Origin: Apoderus coryli
Lineage: Eukaryota; Arthropoda; Insecta; Coleoptera; Attelabidae
Assembly: GCA_911728435.2 (NCBI GenBank)
Contig: OU452201.1
Span: 23,622,001 to 23,686,000 of the forward strand
Length of the DNA: 64,000 bases
Direction: 5' to 3'
Shown here one piece after another: positions 24,136 through 35,059 of this stretch. The position numbers and the translations under genes are program-made. Numbering within the stretch: the first letter of the stretch is position 1; every line of letters starts with the position of its first letter. The notes below the pieces were generated by a model that saw nothing but the letters and a program-made list of their open reading frames with translations, was not told the origin of the DNA and made no database searches.

Positions 24136-25010
24136 TATCAAAACTATTGCCACATAAGTTCTTTATAAGATAACTTTGGAAAAGTGAACTTCAAAGACAG
24201 GGAGCGACCTATTGAGAATACCGATCATTCTAATATATATCATATAAATATGTTTAAAAGGTATAAACTCTCCCTCTTAACATATTCAAAACGTTCAATC
24301 AAATAACAATTTTTATAATTCATCATTCTAATCCACTTAGACGTTTATTATCTATGTTATATAATAGAGAAATGTAGTTTCATCCTACAACAAATAACTT
24401 TTTTCTTCAACTTCAAACTTCAGTATACTTTCATAAGCCACTGCTAAATAATTGAAAAGAAAACTTCGTTCACGAAATGCACAGTGTTTACTCAACTTTT
24501 TCTATTACTATTTAATGCTTACGTACGTACGTAGTTGTTGTTTTTCTAATTTAAAATTACATAGAATGTTGAAAATTTGATACAAAGGAGAAATACTAAG
24601 TAATGTAAGGGCGAAATCAGAAATATTACTTTTATTTAACCATTGATGAACATTAATATGTGAAACAAAGACATCAATATCAGCTTGGCACAATTTTGCT
24701 CTAAAAAGAATGAATAAAAATCACGTAAAGTTATGGATTATACACTAATACTTTTTCAAATTTCATATTATTTTTTTCTATAGATAATAACAACAGAAAA
24801 TTAAATACATTGACAAAAAGAGAATGGAATTCTCGACATTAAACAACAATAATTCAACCAAATTATCTGATGTGTAAAATAAAATAAGTATCGGGTTTTG
24901 TGCCTTTTTCTTCTCTTTGGAGGCACTATTTATACGCAGATCTTTTATATTTCAGATCTAGGCCAAGTTCTTGAACGCAAATTAATTGATTTTTTTAGTT
25001 TTATTATAAA
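24136..25010. other. Stretch with no recognised gene
   Basis: Noncoding. The minus ORF at 24508-24693 is not recognised. Confidence 0.5.
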
Positions 25011-25019
25011 ATTTATTTT

Positions 25020-25860
25020 GCCCCCTTTTCTACTATTTACGAACGCCTATGTAAACAAAATTGTTATGCTGCATGTTGTAGGTTATCCGTTAAGTGGTTT
25101 TTGAGTTATCACGGATACAAATTTTTTCTGACTCTTTTATAGAATTTTCACGGACGCCTATGGTACATTAATTTTTGTCGTGTATTTTTAACACCAATTC
25201 AACTAGTTAAATATAAAATTTTTTACATTTTAATTTTTTTTATTTTACCCCTTTTTTTACTATTTACGAACGCTTATGTAAATAAAAATTTTATGCTGCA
25301 TTTTTTAGGTTATCTTATATCAAAGCTATATATAATTAGCTAATTTTTCTGGTATATTTGAGAAACATTTTTTTTTCGTTTTTGACCCTTTTTTTAAACT
25401 ATTTTCGAACGCCTGTGTGAACCAATTCTTTTATGGAATATTTTTTAGCTTATATTGTATCACAACTATGAAAAATTATTCCATATTTCGAATAAGTTTA
25501 GGAAATATATATTTTTTATGTTTTGACCCCTTTTCCACTATTTACGAACGCCTATGAAGGTAAGTTATTCATGACACATTTTATAGGTTATATTCTATCA
25601 AAACTATAAATAACTAGTTAATAGTTCTGCTATTTTTAAGAAATACGTTTTTTTTTTTAATCTATTTTACCCCATTTTACACTATTTTCGAACGCCAATG
25701 TGGTCTAATATTTTATAATCAATATTTTAGGTTATATTCAATTAAATGCGTAAAAAATTATGCAGTATTTCGGATAAGTTTAAGAACTATGAATTTTTTT
25801 AATTTTTGAACCCTCTTTTAAACCTTTTGCCTACGCTCAATGTTTCCCAAAATCTAATCA
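25020..25860. repeat. Degenerate tandem repeat, period about 140 bp
   Basis: Six units carry the core ACTATTTACGAACGCC(T)ATG at about 25041, 25152, 25268, 25408, 25546 and 25690, and a seventh degenerate one lies near 25830. Spacing is about 111-144 bp. Each core is preceded by a T-rich run and CCCC(TT)n, and most are followed by TTTTATGCTGCAT..TTTAGGTTAT. The array ends in a sequence (CCAAATTTGGTAAAATCTG..) resembling the 3' UTR of RTE-type LINEs and a CAGA microsatellite. Confidence 0.7.
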
Positions 25861-25938
25861 GCTCCTTGCCATGTCCAATAGTATTTTTGTACCAAATTTG
25901 GTAAAATCTGTTAAGCGGTTTTTGCGTTTTCGTGGATA

Positions 25939-25984
25939 CAGACAGACAGACAGACAGGTAGACAGACAGACAGACAGACAGACA
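25939..25984. repeat. (CAGA)n microsatellite
   Basis: Eleven or so tetranucleotide units with one interruption (CAGGTAGA). It sits at the end of the LINE-like 3' tail that closes the 140-bp tandem array. Confidence 0.95.
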
Positions 25985-26633
25985 TTTTTTTAAAACTACT
26001 TATTTATGTATAAAATGACCAAAAACAAGTATTTCCGGTGAAATTAAAAAAAAAATTTTTTTTCATGAAACTAATAGTCTCCATACATATATTACATACA
26101 AAAATGTCATAAGAACATCATGTGAATAATTATTTGTGTTCATTTTAAAATATTTTCAGACACCCTGAATTGTTCTTTCTAATTACTTATAGAACATATA
26201 ACAGGTACGTAGGTATCCACTTATAACCAATTTAGGCCAATCGGTTTCCTGAAATCTTTGTTATGAAACTAAATTTTTGCTTAAATTCTTAAAACCTGGT
26301 TACAATATGACAATAGCGTACCACCAAATGTTTTAAATATTTTAAATTATTATTACGCAAACTTATTCCAACTTTTTTACGTTACGAGCTTGACATGGCA
26401 ATTTTGCGTGAGTATACTCGTATATACGTTTCAATACTTGGTAATTACTTTTTAAAAAGAAAGGAAAATTTGTTTGGTTGTTTTGTCAAAACCAATTACC
26501 AAAGTGGCTTGAAGCTCTCCAAATTTAGAAAACTACGCTTTACATATGTGCATTCAGAATGGATCTTTGATAAATTTTCGGAAATTTTGTTTAGTATATA
26601 AAGTTGTTGTTGCTATATCCAATTTTTAAATAT

Positions 26634-26854
26634 TATATAGAGTGTTTCATGTAAAATTGTTCACATGATAGATAGTAGCACAAAATATGAAGCTCTAACC
26701 CACCAAAACACTTATATAGTATTCTGATTTATTATTACATATTCCCAAGGGAGGATATTTTATTGAAGGATTTTGGGTAAAATCTTCAGATTTTGAGCTA
26801 AGGTATCTCTAATAATTACTATATGGACAATTCTTAATTAAACACCTTGTATAA
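26634..26854. mobile_element. Short inverted-repeat element
   Basis: Begins TATATAGAGTGTTTCATGTAA and ends TTAAACACCTTGTATA, decayed forms of the ACAGGGTGTT..AACACCCTGT ends seen elsewhere in the window. 221 bp, no coding capacity. Confidence 0.45.
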
Positions 26855-26941
26855 TTCTTTGGGTTGAGGTTCAACACAAAGCATGACATAGCTTGGTTTT
26901 TTATTTCATGTCATTCTTTTTTTTTTAATTTACTTTCAACG

Positions 26942-26972
26942 TTTCAACGGAAAAAAATCCCGTTTTCTTCAG
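26942..26972 (-). ncRNA. Hammerhead-like core
   Basis: Minus strand: CTGAAGA, one extra A, stem II AACGG/CCGTT around an A/T-rich loop, then GAAAC and GTT. The core boxes fit CUGANGA...GAAA, but stem I would be only about 2 bp. It probably marks the end of a Penelope-like element of which nothing else is visible. Confidence 0.4.
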
Positions 26973-27540
26973 GACATTATTTTCACATTTCCATAATAAA
27001 TCGGAACAAAAAAATAAAAATTTAAAACAGTAACTTAATAATCTTATGCTAATAATTAAAATAACATTTAAAATCCGTATAGGACGTATTAACATACATG
27101 CGTTCTATCTAAAATATATCCTCATACTCGTGCGTAGGAGAGCAAAAAATAATACAAATAATGCATGTTTCAATTAGACCGCACGTTTAGCGTGTTTAGC
27201 GTCATATCGTCCTGTTGAAAACATAATAATTACGATGGCAACCGCCGCTATTAACATTAAATGCATTTTCTGCCTTGTCCTTCAAGCATGGTCTAAGCTT
27301 TCTACCAACAGCTCAGATTTTTCATTACTGAAAACGCCACCCTCTCGTGCATACTCGAAATTCAACAAATTTTCTGTATTGATTTATCAACTCAGGTGAA
27401 AGTTATAAATATTTTATAGGTACTGAACTGAAGTGAGCAGCAAATGTACGCGATTTTTCATGGTGCAAGTTAAATCAAATATGCATGGTGCATGGTCTTT
27501 CATGAAATGACTAATAACCCATGGAATGTTCAACACTGTG

Positions 27541-27655
27541 ACCGATGGCGGTAAACTAACTACTGGGATTTGAACCCAGAATGAACTTCAAAATGGTTAT
27601 ATCCGTCTTTATCTCAATTTTTTTTAGCGCGTTCACAATAGTTCCCAATCGTGTA
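27541..27655 (-). repeat. Fragment of the tRNA-like repeat
   Basis: On the minus strand GCGCTAAAAAAAATTGAGAT and AAGACGGATATAACC match the start of copy 2 at 6485-6520, and a tRNA T-arm-like CTGGGTTCAAATCCCAG lies at 27562-27580. Confidence 0.5.
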
Positions 27656-27659
27656 CATT

Positions 27660-27745
27660 TTTAATTTTATTATGTTATGATCCAAACGATCAAAAGCCTT
27701 TGAAAAGTCGGTATAATATACCATATATTATATGGTGCTTGTTAC
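27660..27745 (-). mobile_element. LINE RT fragment (block A)
   Basis: Minus-strand reading gives YYTDFSKAFDRLDHNIIK, the first aspartate block of a non-LTR reverse transcriptase. No further RT blocks are in frame on either side. Confidence 0.65.
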
Positions 27746-29220
27746 TGTGGAACGCTTATAGAAGAATTTTTGTTGTAGAATGATGATACGGTTTTTTATT
27801 TGGTGAAATATTTTGTCTTGAAGTATCATTTCCTGACGAAGCCGTTGTTAAGAACATCAGCACCCCCGACTTATTTACAGGATAACTTCCAAGCAGTTCG
27901 AAACGTATTAAATTTAATTCGCTTGTCGAACATAATAAATCTCTTTAGCCCTTTTATGACTTCATGATGTCCATGTCTCAATTTAATTGAGACGCTGCTA
28001 AATAAAACCAAATCCTGGGTTTAATTACTTCTTTAAATTATTTACAATTTATTTTAGTTATTCAAAATAAAAACAACATCAAATTCAAAAACATTAACTA
28101 CCATATTCTACTCCAGTGCAAAAACTTTTATCAATGCAACTTTTAAAAATCGACAAAAGGCGGTGTTCATCCAGATAAGTATAATATATGCTATAATTCA
28201 CCACATTCAACGAACACCCAGTTAACTTAGACGATTTGTGACAATATCAGATGTTCGCTTTAGTATAAAATACGACCTTATTTAAATATCTCCATATACT
28301 GTGCGGTTGGGATATTGAGTTTCCATGAAGATTTCAGTTCGGTAATATTAACTTCCAAAAGGTCAACATATAAAATCAATTCCGCTGGAATGACATCTTT
28401 AGCTTATTCTGTTTTAGTTTGGGTATTCGGTTGCAAAATGAAACTTTAGAAACTTGTTCAGTCAATAGGTATAGGGTATAGGATGTTTTAGTTTTCAGAG
28501 TGGCTAGTTGTTCATATTTGCATATAGTATAGAACAAAATAGTTAACATATAGACCAAAATGCCACCGCAAAGACAACATAAGTAGGAACTTATGGTGTA
28601 ATTATTATATTGGAGTAGTCGTCATTGCTTAACGTGGCATATATTATGTAACCAAGTTCGCCATCTGGAATATTTAACTAAACAAAATACAGGATGATAG
28701 GTTATGAATTCATGTTGTTTGGAGATTACTAAACAGTAGAGAGTTTTGAAGTTCTGACATGACATATTTATATCACACCAGGATCTGCAGTTAGATTAGC
28801 TATATTTCCCATCACATGTTGTATTTCTTTAACTGTTTGTTCAGTTTTAGGCTACCGCTAAGCATGGAGAACACTATTATTAGATCACAAATGTCCTTGT
28901 ATAATGTTAACATAATACAGTTTAATTCATCCCAGATCCACCGAAAACCTAATTTCATCAAAATATTAATAAAGAAAATAATTGGTATGACATGAGTTAA
29001 AAAATAAGGATATCTAGTTCAGTTAAATGCGGAAAATCACATTGTAATTACATTTTTCGTAAAATTTTGTGTTAAATCGTCTCTCAACTGTACTTCTGGT
29101 CAGTAAGAAATTTGTTTGGAAATCTGCCGCCATCTTAGTTAACCAGCATATCATAAGTTAAATATTTATATACTTATTTGTAAACTATGAAGAATTTCAT
29201 TATAAAATTTTCCTATAAGG
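27746..29220. other. Stretch with no recognised gene
   Basis: Noncoding. CTGACGA at about 27835 is followed only much later by TCGAAACG and is not counted as a ribozyme. ACAGGATGATAGG at about 28690 may be a decayed element end. Confidence 0.5.
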
Positions 29221-29224
29221 AAAC

Positions 29225-29735
29225 CATCATTAATTGATGAATTGCTTGTTACATAATGTAACAAGACTTCAAGTTAAGTTGGAAATTTGTTTCACACTAC
29301 CATGCTTTCACCAGATGGGCCGTTTCGTTGATCCACAACTCATCAGTGGTGATCGGCAAGCAGTGTGACTGAAATTTCCAACATTTACGAAAAGCTTATA
29401 CTAGCCTCCCGCCAGGGAATTTGGGCGTATCTAGTGTTAGCAATACGATATAATGGACTAGATATCGCCAAATTTCCAACATTTACGAAGAGCTTATACT
29501 AGCACGAGAGATTATAAATAAATATATATTTGTCAAAAAAATTAAATAATTTTGTAGACAGGTAAACAAACAAAACATATAAAACATAAGAATAATAATT
29601 AACACATACAGGTACATCGTTAATGACACCAACATCTTGTTGCTTCACCGGGCATATTGCCTGCTCACACTAGATGCCACCAAAAACCTCTTGTTATCAT
29701 CATTAATTGATTTAGATACTATTTCTGTCTCAAAA
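29225..29735 (-). repeat. Hammerhead-bearing repeat, main copy
   Basis: On the minus strand it holds, from 29735 down: GGTGGCATCTAGTGTGAGCAG, AGGCAATATGCCCGGTGAA, then after a gap TAGATACGCCCAAATTCCCTGG and GGGAGGCTAGTATAAGC, the ribozyme (29351-29309), and GTCTTGTTACATTATGTAAC. The same blocks, in the same order but without the ribozyme, occur at 53930-54060 on the plus strand, and the ribozyme part recurs at 4.3 kb. No ORF, so it is a non-autonomous family. Confidence 0.6.
29309..29351 (-). ncRNA. Hammerhead ribozyme-like motif
   Basis: Minus strand: stem I CACCA (29351-29347), core CTGATGA, stem II GTTG-TGGAT-CAAC, core GAAA (29326-29323), CGGCCC, ATC, and the stem I partner TGGTG (29313-29309). 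Stem I pairs 5 of 5 and stem II 4 of 4. Stem III would be ACG/CAT, one C-A mismatch away from ACG/CGT, so the original cleavage triplet was probably GTC; this copy has ATC. The arrangement is a complete type I hammerhead. Confidence 0.65.
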
Positions 29736-31980
29736 CTAGTCATTTTATGAGAATTGATTAATAGAGGGTGTGCAAAAATATCACATCAAACATGAAAATG
29801 AGAAAACTATCAAAAGTCAATATTTTAGCCCAATATTTTATAGCTTTATCTTAATAAGCAATACAAATAAGGGTAAATTTGTATGAGGTTGTATATTTCT
29901 AAAATTATTTCTTGAAATATTGCCAAATGAGTAAATTACATACGGTAATTTTATTACAAGTTGAACATATAAGATAAAAGAAATTTTGTGGAGTAGATGT
30001 CGTTTGATTTCGAATACATCCCACTCCTCTTTGCAATGGGTTTATTCAGAAAAAAAATAATGCAGTTATGTTCGTTATGTCCAAAATGCATTTGTTTGAA
30101 TGTTTAGCACTCACTATTTGAAAAAAAAAATACTTAAAAACACATAATTTCAGACTTTGGTTCTCTTTGATTTAAATGTAGCGTGGGTACTTTTGATCAG
30201 GCGTTTCTTCTCATAGAATTTCGATTTAGTTTTCACATAGCCTCATTCCAAAAAAAAATATTGCTTTAATAAATTTAAATCTTGGATAAATAATAAATAT
30301 GATCATTAGGATAGCAAACTACGAAACCTTTATATTGGAAATATGGGATTTGTTGAGGTCTAATTGCCTGAAAATGTCGTTGATGAATCACTTGTAAATA
30401 ATCGTCGTTAATGGCACGATTCTGCGGACAAGGCATCAATGACGATAAATAAAAATTGATATTGAAAAATAGTTATATACCTAGGATTCTGCATGTCTGT
30501 TTTTCGGTCTTATTTTGAAAATAATAATAATGATTCGATAAGCTGAAGCGAGGAGTATTAAAATTGAATGTAGTAGTGGAAAAGTTAATATCGAATAATT
30601 TTTTTCCAAAACATTATTTATGTCTCTTTAATTGGATTGGTTAGAATAATATTGCATAAACAAATTTTTTTTCGAAAGAAAGCCACAATTTGGTAAAATA
30701 TAAGGTAATAGGTGCAGGGTGGGCACTTTATTAGGGGACATTACATTTTCTCAGAAACTACTGACTTTCAGAATTTAAAATTTAGATTCCTTGAAATATT
30801 TAAGGGTAAGTTTCATAACAATGGAATCGAATTATGTGTAATTTAGACAGAAATTTAAGATTATGTGTGTAAATGTCTTATACGGTCGCTAGTTAAGTTT
30901 ATATCATAAAGTTTCACCAATACGTTAAACGATCTGTGGTAGCTAGGTGTTGTAAATATATACAGGGTGACGCAAATCGTCGGCGACGTTGCGCAATTAT
31001 AAACTTAGTATTTGGTTGTAATTACAATCAAATGTAAGAGAGTTTTTCTATTATCATATATATTGTTGTCCACAATAAAGAAATAATGTCTTTTATTTTG
31101 CTCAGCAAATATCATTTTGCCATAAAGAAAGCTTTGGTAAAAAGGTATTTGTGCAGCTGTTGTTATTCTCCGCAAAACTAACTTAATATGATTTCCATTC
31201 GACCTTTTCCTAAAAACTCATAAAGAATGACGGTGCATGTCTACTTCAAATGCCATTTGCACGTCGAAAATCGCATTTCGTAGAGAAAGCATAACGGAAA
31301 TAAAGAAATAATAAAATTCAGGTCAGAGAAAAAGAATTATATAGGTTAACTGTGTGTTAAAAATTCTCTATTTGGTATACAACGGAGCTGTTGGAAAAAA
31401 TATTTTACTATTGAGAAGAAGTACCGAACCATTTTTTTTAAGATTTTCTCTACTTGATTCGTTACAAGAGCATGAACTATATATTTTCTGTGGTGGCTTA
31501 TACATAATATTAATTTCTATTATTAAAACCTATTTTTTCAAATAATTAAGTAATAAATAATTTTAATCTTGAAATTTTAGATATTCCTGTATTACCTATG
31601 TAAAAACGGACCAAGATAGTTTCCCAATACCTACTTATAAAAAATTGATAGACAATAAAAATTGGATATTTTTTGAAAGAAAAATATGTAGCAAATTCCA
31701 TCTGTTTTTCCAAATGTTTAAATTAGGTAGATATTATCGGTTTATTATAATTTGACCAGATCGGACATAAAACATGCAACAGAGCAAGTTGTTTTTATGC
31801 ATGTTCCCACCCAACTCGTAACAAAAGAATCGGCAATAAGCTGTCCCCATTAGTTAGACACGGGTTTTTGAAAAGAGAGAGAAGTCTTAAAAGAATTTTT
31901 GCAAAATAATCCATTTCATGCGAGGAGTACAGATGATATGAATGAATCCACAATAATCACGTAATTCAACAGTCAGCTCT
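29736..31980. other. Stretch with no recognised gene
   Basis: Noncoding. ATACAGGGTGACGC near 30960 and CAGGGTGGGCACTTTATTAGGG at 30715 look like transposon ends. The ORF at 31354-31545 is not recognised. Confidence 0.5.
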
Positions 31981-31984
31981 CATG

Positions 31985-32011
31985 TTTCGAGGTCATGAAC
32001 CTCATCATCAG
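31985..32011 (-). ncRNA. Hammerhead-like core
   Basis: Minus strand: CTGATGA, one extra T, stem II GAGGT/ACCTC around TCATG, then GAAAC and ATG. It resembles the motifs at 41.4 and 43.6 kb (GAAACATGTC), but the cleavage triplet has decayed (ATGAGA), so it is probably dead. Confidence 0.45.
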
Positions 32012-32489
32012 TGGTTTTACACAATTTAGAAAAAAGTTGTACTGGACATTATTTGTCTGAATGATTATATAAAAATTATTACGTCTCAAAGAATTTTTGA
32101 CATTGTTATAATAAAGAATACATCATCAAGTTTATTTTATGTGTTACGTACCACATTGTGGAAAGGTTTTTTATATAAAATTAGGAATTAAAACTATGTA
32201 ATGAGAATGTATGAAATAATCATATAAATCATACTCTCACACTCATATATTATGATTTTCTTTCGGTTTTTTACGCATATTCATATGTTACGATTGTTAT
32301 TAAGTATTTAAAAGTTTTACAATCTTTTTATAATATTGTTGTCACCATGCGGTTGTCGAAACAATGATTTGCAATTTTATGATATTTAAGAATTTTCCTA
32401 TCTGAAGGTTGACATTGACATACAGGTATTGACTTTAAGTTGCAGTTAATAAAACGAACGTCTTATGCACTATACCACAGTATAATAAA

Positions 32490-32570
32490 TAATACAGTAT
32501 TCTGACTTTCACGTTTGCAAGCCGTCCTGCGCATGTCGTCGCGCATGCCGCCATTATGGGTTACAACGTC
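32490..32570 (+). repeat. Inverted repeat, left arm (partner 34942-35012)
   Basis: ATACAGTATTCTGACTTTCA, CGTTTGCA and GCCGCCATTATGGGTTACA here match, in reverse complement, GTACAGCATTCCGACTCC, CGTTCGCA and GCCGCCATTTTGGGTTACA at 34942-35012. The arms are about 2.4 kb apart and flank the THAP exon. They may be transposon termini or duplicated promoter sequence. Confidence 0.55.
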
Positions 32571-32755
32571 AAAATAATCGCATAGACGTAGATAGATACA
32601 GTTCACTCCTGTGTTCAATATATAGTTCATTGTCGGCGTGTACGAGATAAATAAATATTGTGTTTAAATCTAAATCTGTGTTTTGTGTTTTTGGTATAGT
32701 GTTCGTGAGAATTAAAAGGATTTTATTTTTATTAACGTGTCTTGGGATTCATACA

Positions 32756-32856
32756 ATGACTAATCACGGAGGACATGTGTGTGTTGCAAAATGTTGTCCC
32801 AATAAGCGGTACACTTGCTCTAAACATTTTTTTCGCTTCCCAAAAGATCTTGTTAG
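32756..32856 (+). CDS. THAP zinc-finger protein, first coding exon
   Basis: The ATG at 32756 opens a 33-codon exon that ends at a strong donor (TTAG|GTGAGT, GT at 32857). The peptide has the start of a THAP domain: VCVAKCCPNKRY, with the first Cys pair, then CSKHFFRFPKD, the conserved FxxFPKD block. THAP domains are sequence-specific DNA-binding C2CH zinc fingers found in cellular factors and in P-element, Kolobok and other transposases. The second half of the domain (Trp, Cys, His) would be on a later exon. I do not find it in the next kilobases, which are occupied by a Harbinger remnant. The upstream in-frame extension to 32660 lacks THAP similarity and is taken as 5' UTR. Whether this is a host gene or a transposon gene is open. 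Confidence 0.6.
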
Positions 32857-33308
32857 GTGAGTAATAAGTAAAAATTAAGATAAATACTAGATAATTTTAC
32901 GTTTATAACAACTATATGTATAACCGTAAAATTTATATTACGAAATGACAGTATCTAATATGTTTTGAAACATAAACACAAGTTGTCGCGTGGCTAGTTG
33001 TTATTTTATTGACAATATCATTTAAGGCCCGGTTGTACAAACGATAGTTTACCATTAGTTCCCGTGAACTGCTGGTCACTATGAGTTCACTCTTGAACTA
33101 AGTTCAGTGTCTCGAGCGTTGTACCAATACAAGTTTACTTGAACCAGCATTTAACTAGTCTATAAAACGAGGAGAAGAAAAAAATAACAATCTAACCTAT
33201 AAAATAGATAATTTTTAGATATATTTATGTTGTTTTCAGTTTTTTTTTTAAATTTGTATTTTCGTAGCTTAGAATATTAAATAAAAACAAATTTATAATA
33301 TATAATTA

Positions 33309-33412
33309 TGGAAAATAATGTAAGAGCAACTAATTTCTCTGCTAGAGAGGATATTATTTTTAAATTTAGTGATCTGGAATTGGTGGAGGGTGACACAAAA
33401 AATCACAGCACC
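33309..33412 (+). pseudogene. Harbinger accessory SANT/Myb-like ORF, N-terminal piece
   Basis: ATG at 33309 gives MENNVRATNFSAREDIIFKFSDLELVEG and then a TAG. The RATNFSARE-D segment resembles the start of the Myb/SANT-like protein of Harbinger elements. It is cut short by the LINE fragment that follows. Assignment is by position and a few residues only. Confidence 0.4.
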
Positions 33413-33431
33413 TAGGGTATTCCTGTGCATC

Positions 33432-33720
33432 CTTCATGGGGTGAACTGAAACTCTACGTTATGGAACAACCTAATTCTGAGAAAAAGGCGGCAACTTTCA
33501 GGACGGATGTTCATGTTCATAATTTAAACATAAGAAGAAAGCATATCATTGATATACCACCCCATAGAACAGCTTAATTTCAACGGTCGTTTTCATATAC
33601 CAGAGCTGCAGAGTATTACAAATTGCCTCAGAATTTTACGTCTCTCTCAATATCCAGGTTTAAATTAAAAGTATCTGAAATGTTATTTGATGAGCAGTGT
33701 CACCTGTTGAATTGTTAAGT
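33432..33720 (+). mobile_element. LINE ORF C-terminal fragment
   Basis: One frame with a single internal stop reads NIRRKHIIDIPPHRTA-stop-FQRSFSYTRAAEYYKLPQNF and SISRFKLKVSEML, the usual end of a LINE polyprotein (IPxHRT...FxxSFSYRAxxxWNxLP...FK). It appears to be inserted inside the Harbinger remnant, so it is younger than that element. Confidence 0.65.
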
Positions 33721-33861
33721 CTATTAAATTTCCCATAGTCCTATCGTTATCACTCCTTTTTCTTTTTATTTATTTTATTTCACAGTCTGATAGGGTGATG
33801 TGTTTAATGTATATGTCTGTAGTAGATGATATTCTTTCAGATATCAAATCCACAATAAACA

Positions 33862-33993
33862 TTACCACTCGTTAATTCCAAACTTTGAAATGATTTGGCC
33901 TATTTCTATATGTGGGGCTCGACGATGAGCAACATTATTTACTAATTCTAATAAGAAATCTTCATCATCTGTAATGTCTTCCCACACATCCAT
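33862..33993 (-). pseudogene. HARBI1-like transposase, N-terminal piece
   Basis: ATG at 33993 gives MDVWEDITDDEDFLLELVNN and then VAHRRAPHIEIG, a start typical of insect HARBI1-like nucleases, followed after 43 codons by a stop at 33864-33862. The catalytic part is missing, so the copy cannot move by itself. Confidence 0.55.
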
Positions 33994-34941
33994 TTTTGTA
34001 GGAAATTAAAATTTGAAAAAACAAATATTAGCATAAATAAAACATTCAGGAGTGAGGTTAAAAAAACGTTGAACTCAGCTTGAACGACCCAATTCGGGCG
34101 TTCAAGTTCACCGAGAGTTCACTATCAAAACCAACAATGTACAACGCATTTTCTCGGCTGAACCGAAGATCAAGGTGAACTTCGGGTGAACGCTCATTGT
34201 ACAACCGGGCCATAAAGTTTTAAGAAGTCTTTGTCAAAATTTGCCTCTAAAGTTGCTGTTGTTGTAATTTGTGAATTAAACTACCCGTTTAACTCACTAC
34301 AACGATATTCATAAAAAACCACGAAAATTGAAATAAACGCGATTTATTAATAAAGAAAAATAAACTAAATACAAAACTGAAACGATTTTAACTGACCAAT
34401 ATAATATAGAAATTAAAAACTAATCAAAAATCTGACAATCTTAATTCTTTTTTGACAACAACAACTTTTTCCAATAGTTACCATGAGCAACTAAAGCGTT
34501 TACTATAACTTAACAAAATAAAAAAAAAATTGTTACTTATATTAAAAAAAACAATAACCCATGGAGACTTCAGCTTTTCGAATTATCGACCATTACAGAA
34601 AAAAAATTAGATATATCAATTCAACAAACAAAATAAAAGTTAAATTTAGGTTAAGTTAGGAAGCACTGCTTCAACTTTTGTAAAAATGTCTTTTTTTTAC
34701 TAATAAAATCTTTATTATTTTTGTGTTTATTATTATTGTTATTAAAAATCACCCAATCATGTCAACATTTAACTGATAACACCACTCAAGGTTGTTTTCA
34801 ATCACTATGTCACACCACAAATATTTATGAAATTGACAGCGGTATTATTATGAACTTAAATATTTTTACAAAAATAAAAATACAGTACTGTGGTTAGAAA
34901 CCAAAAACTATAATTATTCTTAGTCAGGACCTGACTTGTAA

Positions 34942-35012
34942 CCCAAAATGGCGGCATCTTACGTCACAGTTTTTTTCAAAGTGCGAACGTGGAGTCGGAA
35001 TGCTGTACCTAT
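34942..35012 (-). repeat. Inverted repeat, right arm (partner 32490-32570)
   Basis: Reverse-complement counterpart of the arm upstream of the THAP exon, with the best match over GCCGCCATTTTGGGTTACA. See the left arm for the comparison. Confidence 0.55.
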
Positions 35013-35059
35013 TAATGCTGTGACTATACAATAGAAGCAAATTAAATCAAACTAGAATT

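Larger units (their letters stand above)
33026..34211. mobile_element. Harbinger-type DNA transposon, deleted
   Basis: Perfect 15-bp inverted ends: GGCCCGGTTGTACAA (33026-33040) and TTGTACAACCGGGCC (34197-34211). The adjoining sequences (ACTTGAACC.., GTGAACTTGAAC..) share GTTCA/TGAAC motifs. Inside are the first part of a SANT/Myb-like ORF (plus), a LINE fragment and the first part of a HARBI1-like ORF (minus), which is the two-gene layout of this superfamily. No clean 3-bp target duplication is visible. It lies in the presumed first intron of the THAP gene. Confidence 0.7.

Noticed and set aside
25020..25860. CRISPR-like array
   Set aside because: Units are about 140 bp, degenerate, AT-rich and in an animal genome; no repeat-spacer regularity.
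27835..27920. Hammerhead core at CTGACGA...TCGAAACG
   Set aside because: The two boxes are about 70 nt apart and no stem II joins them.
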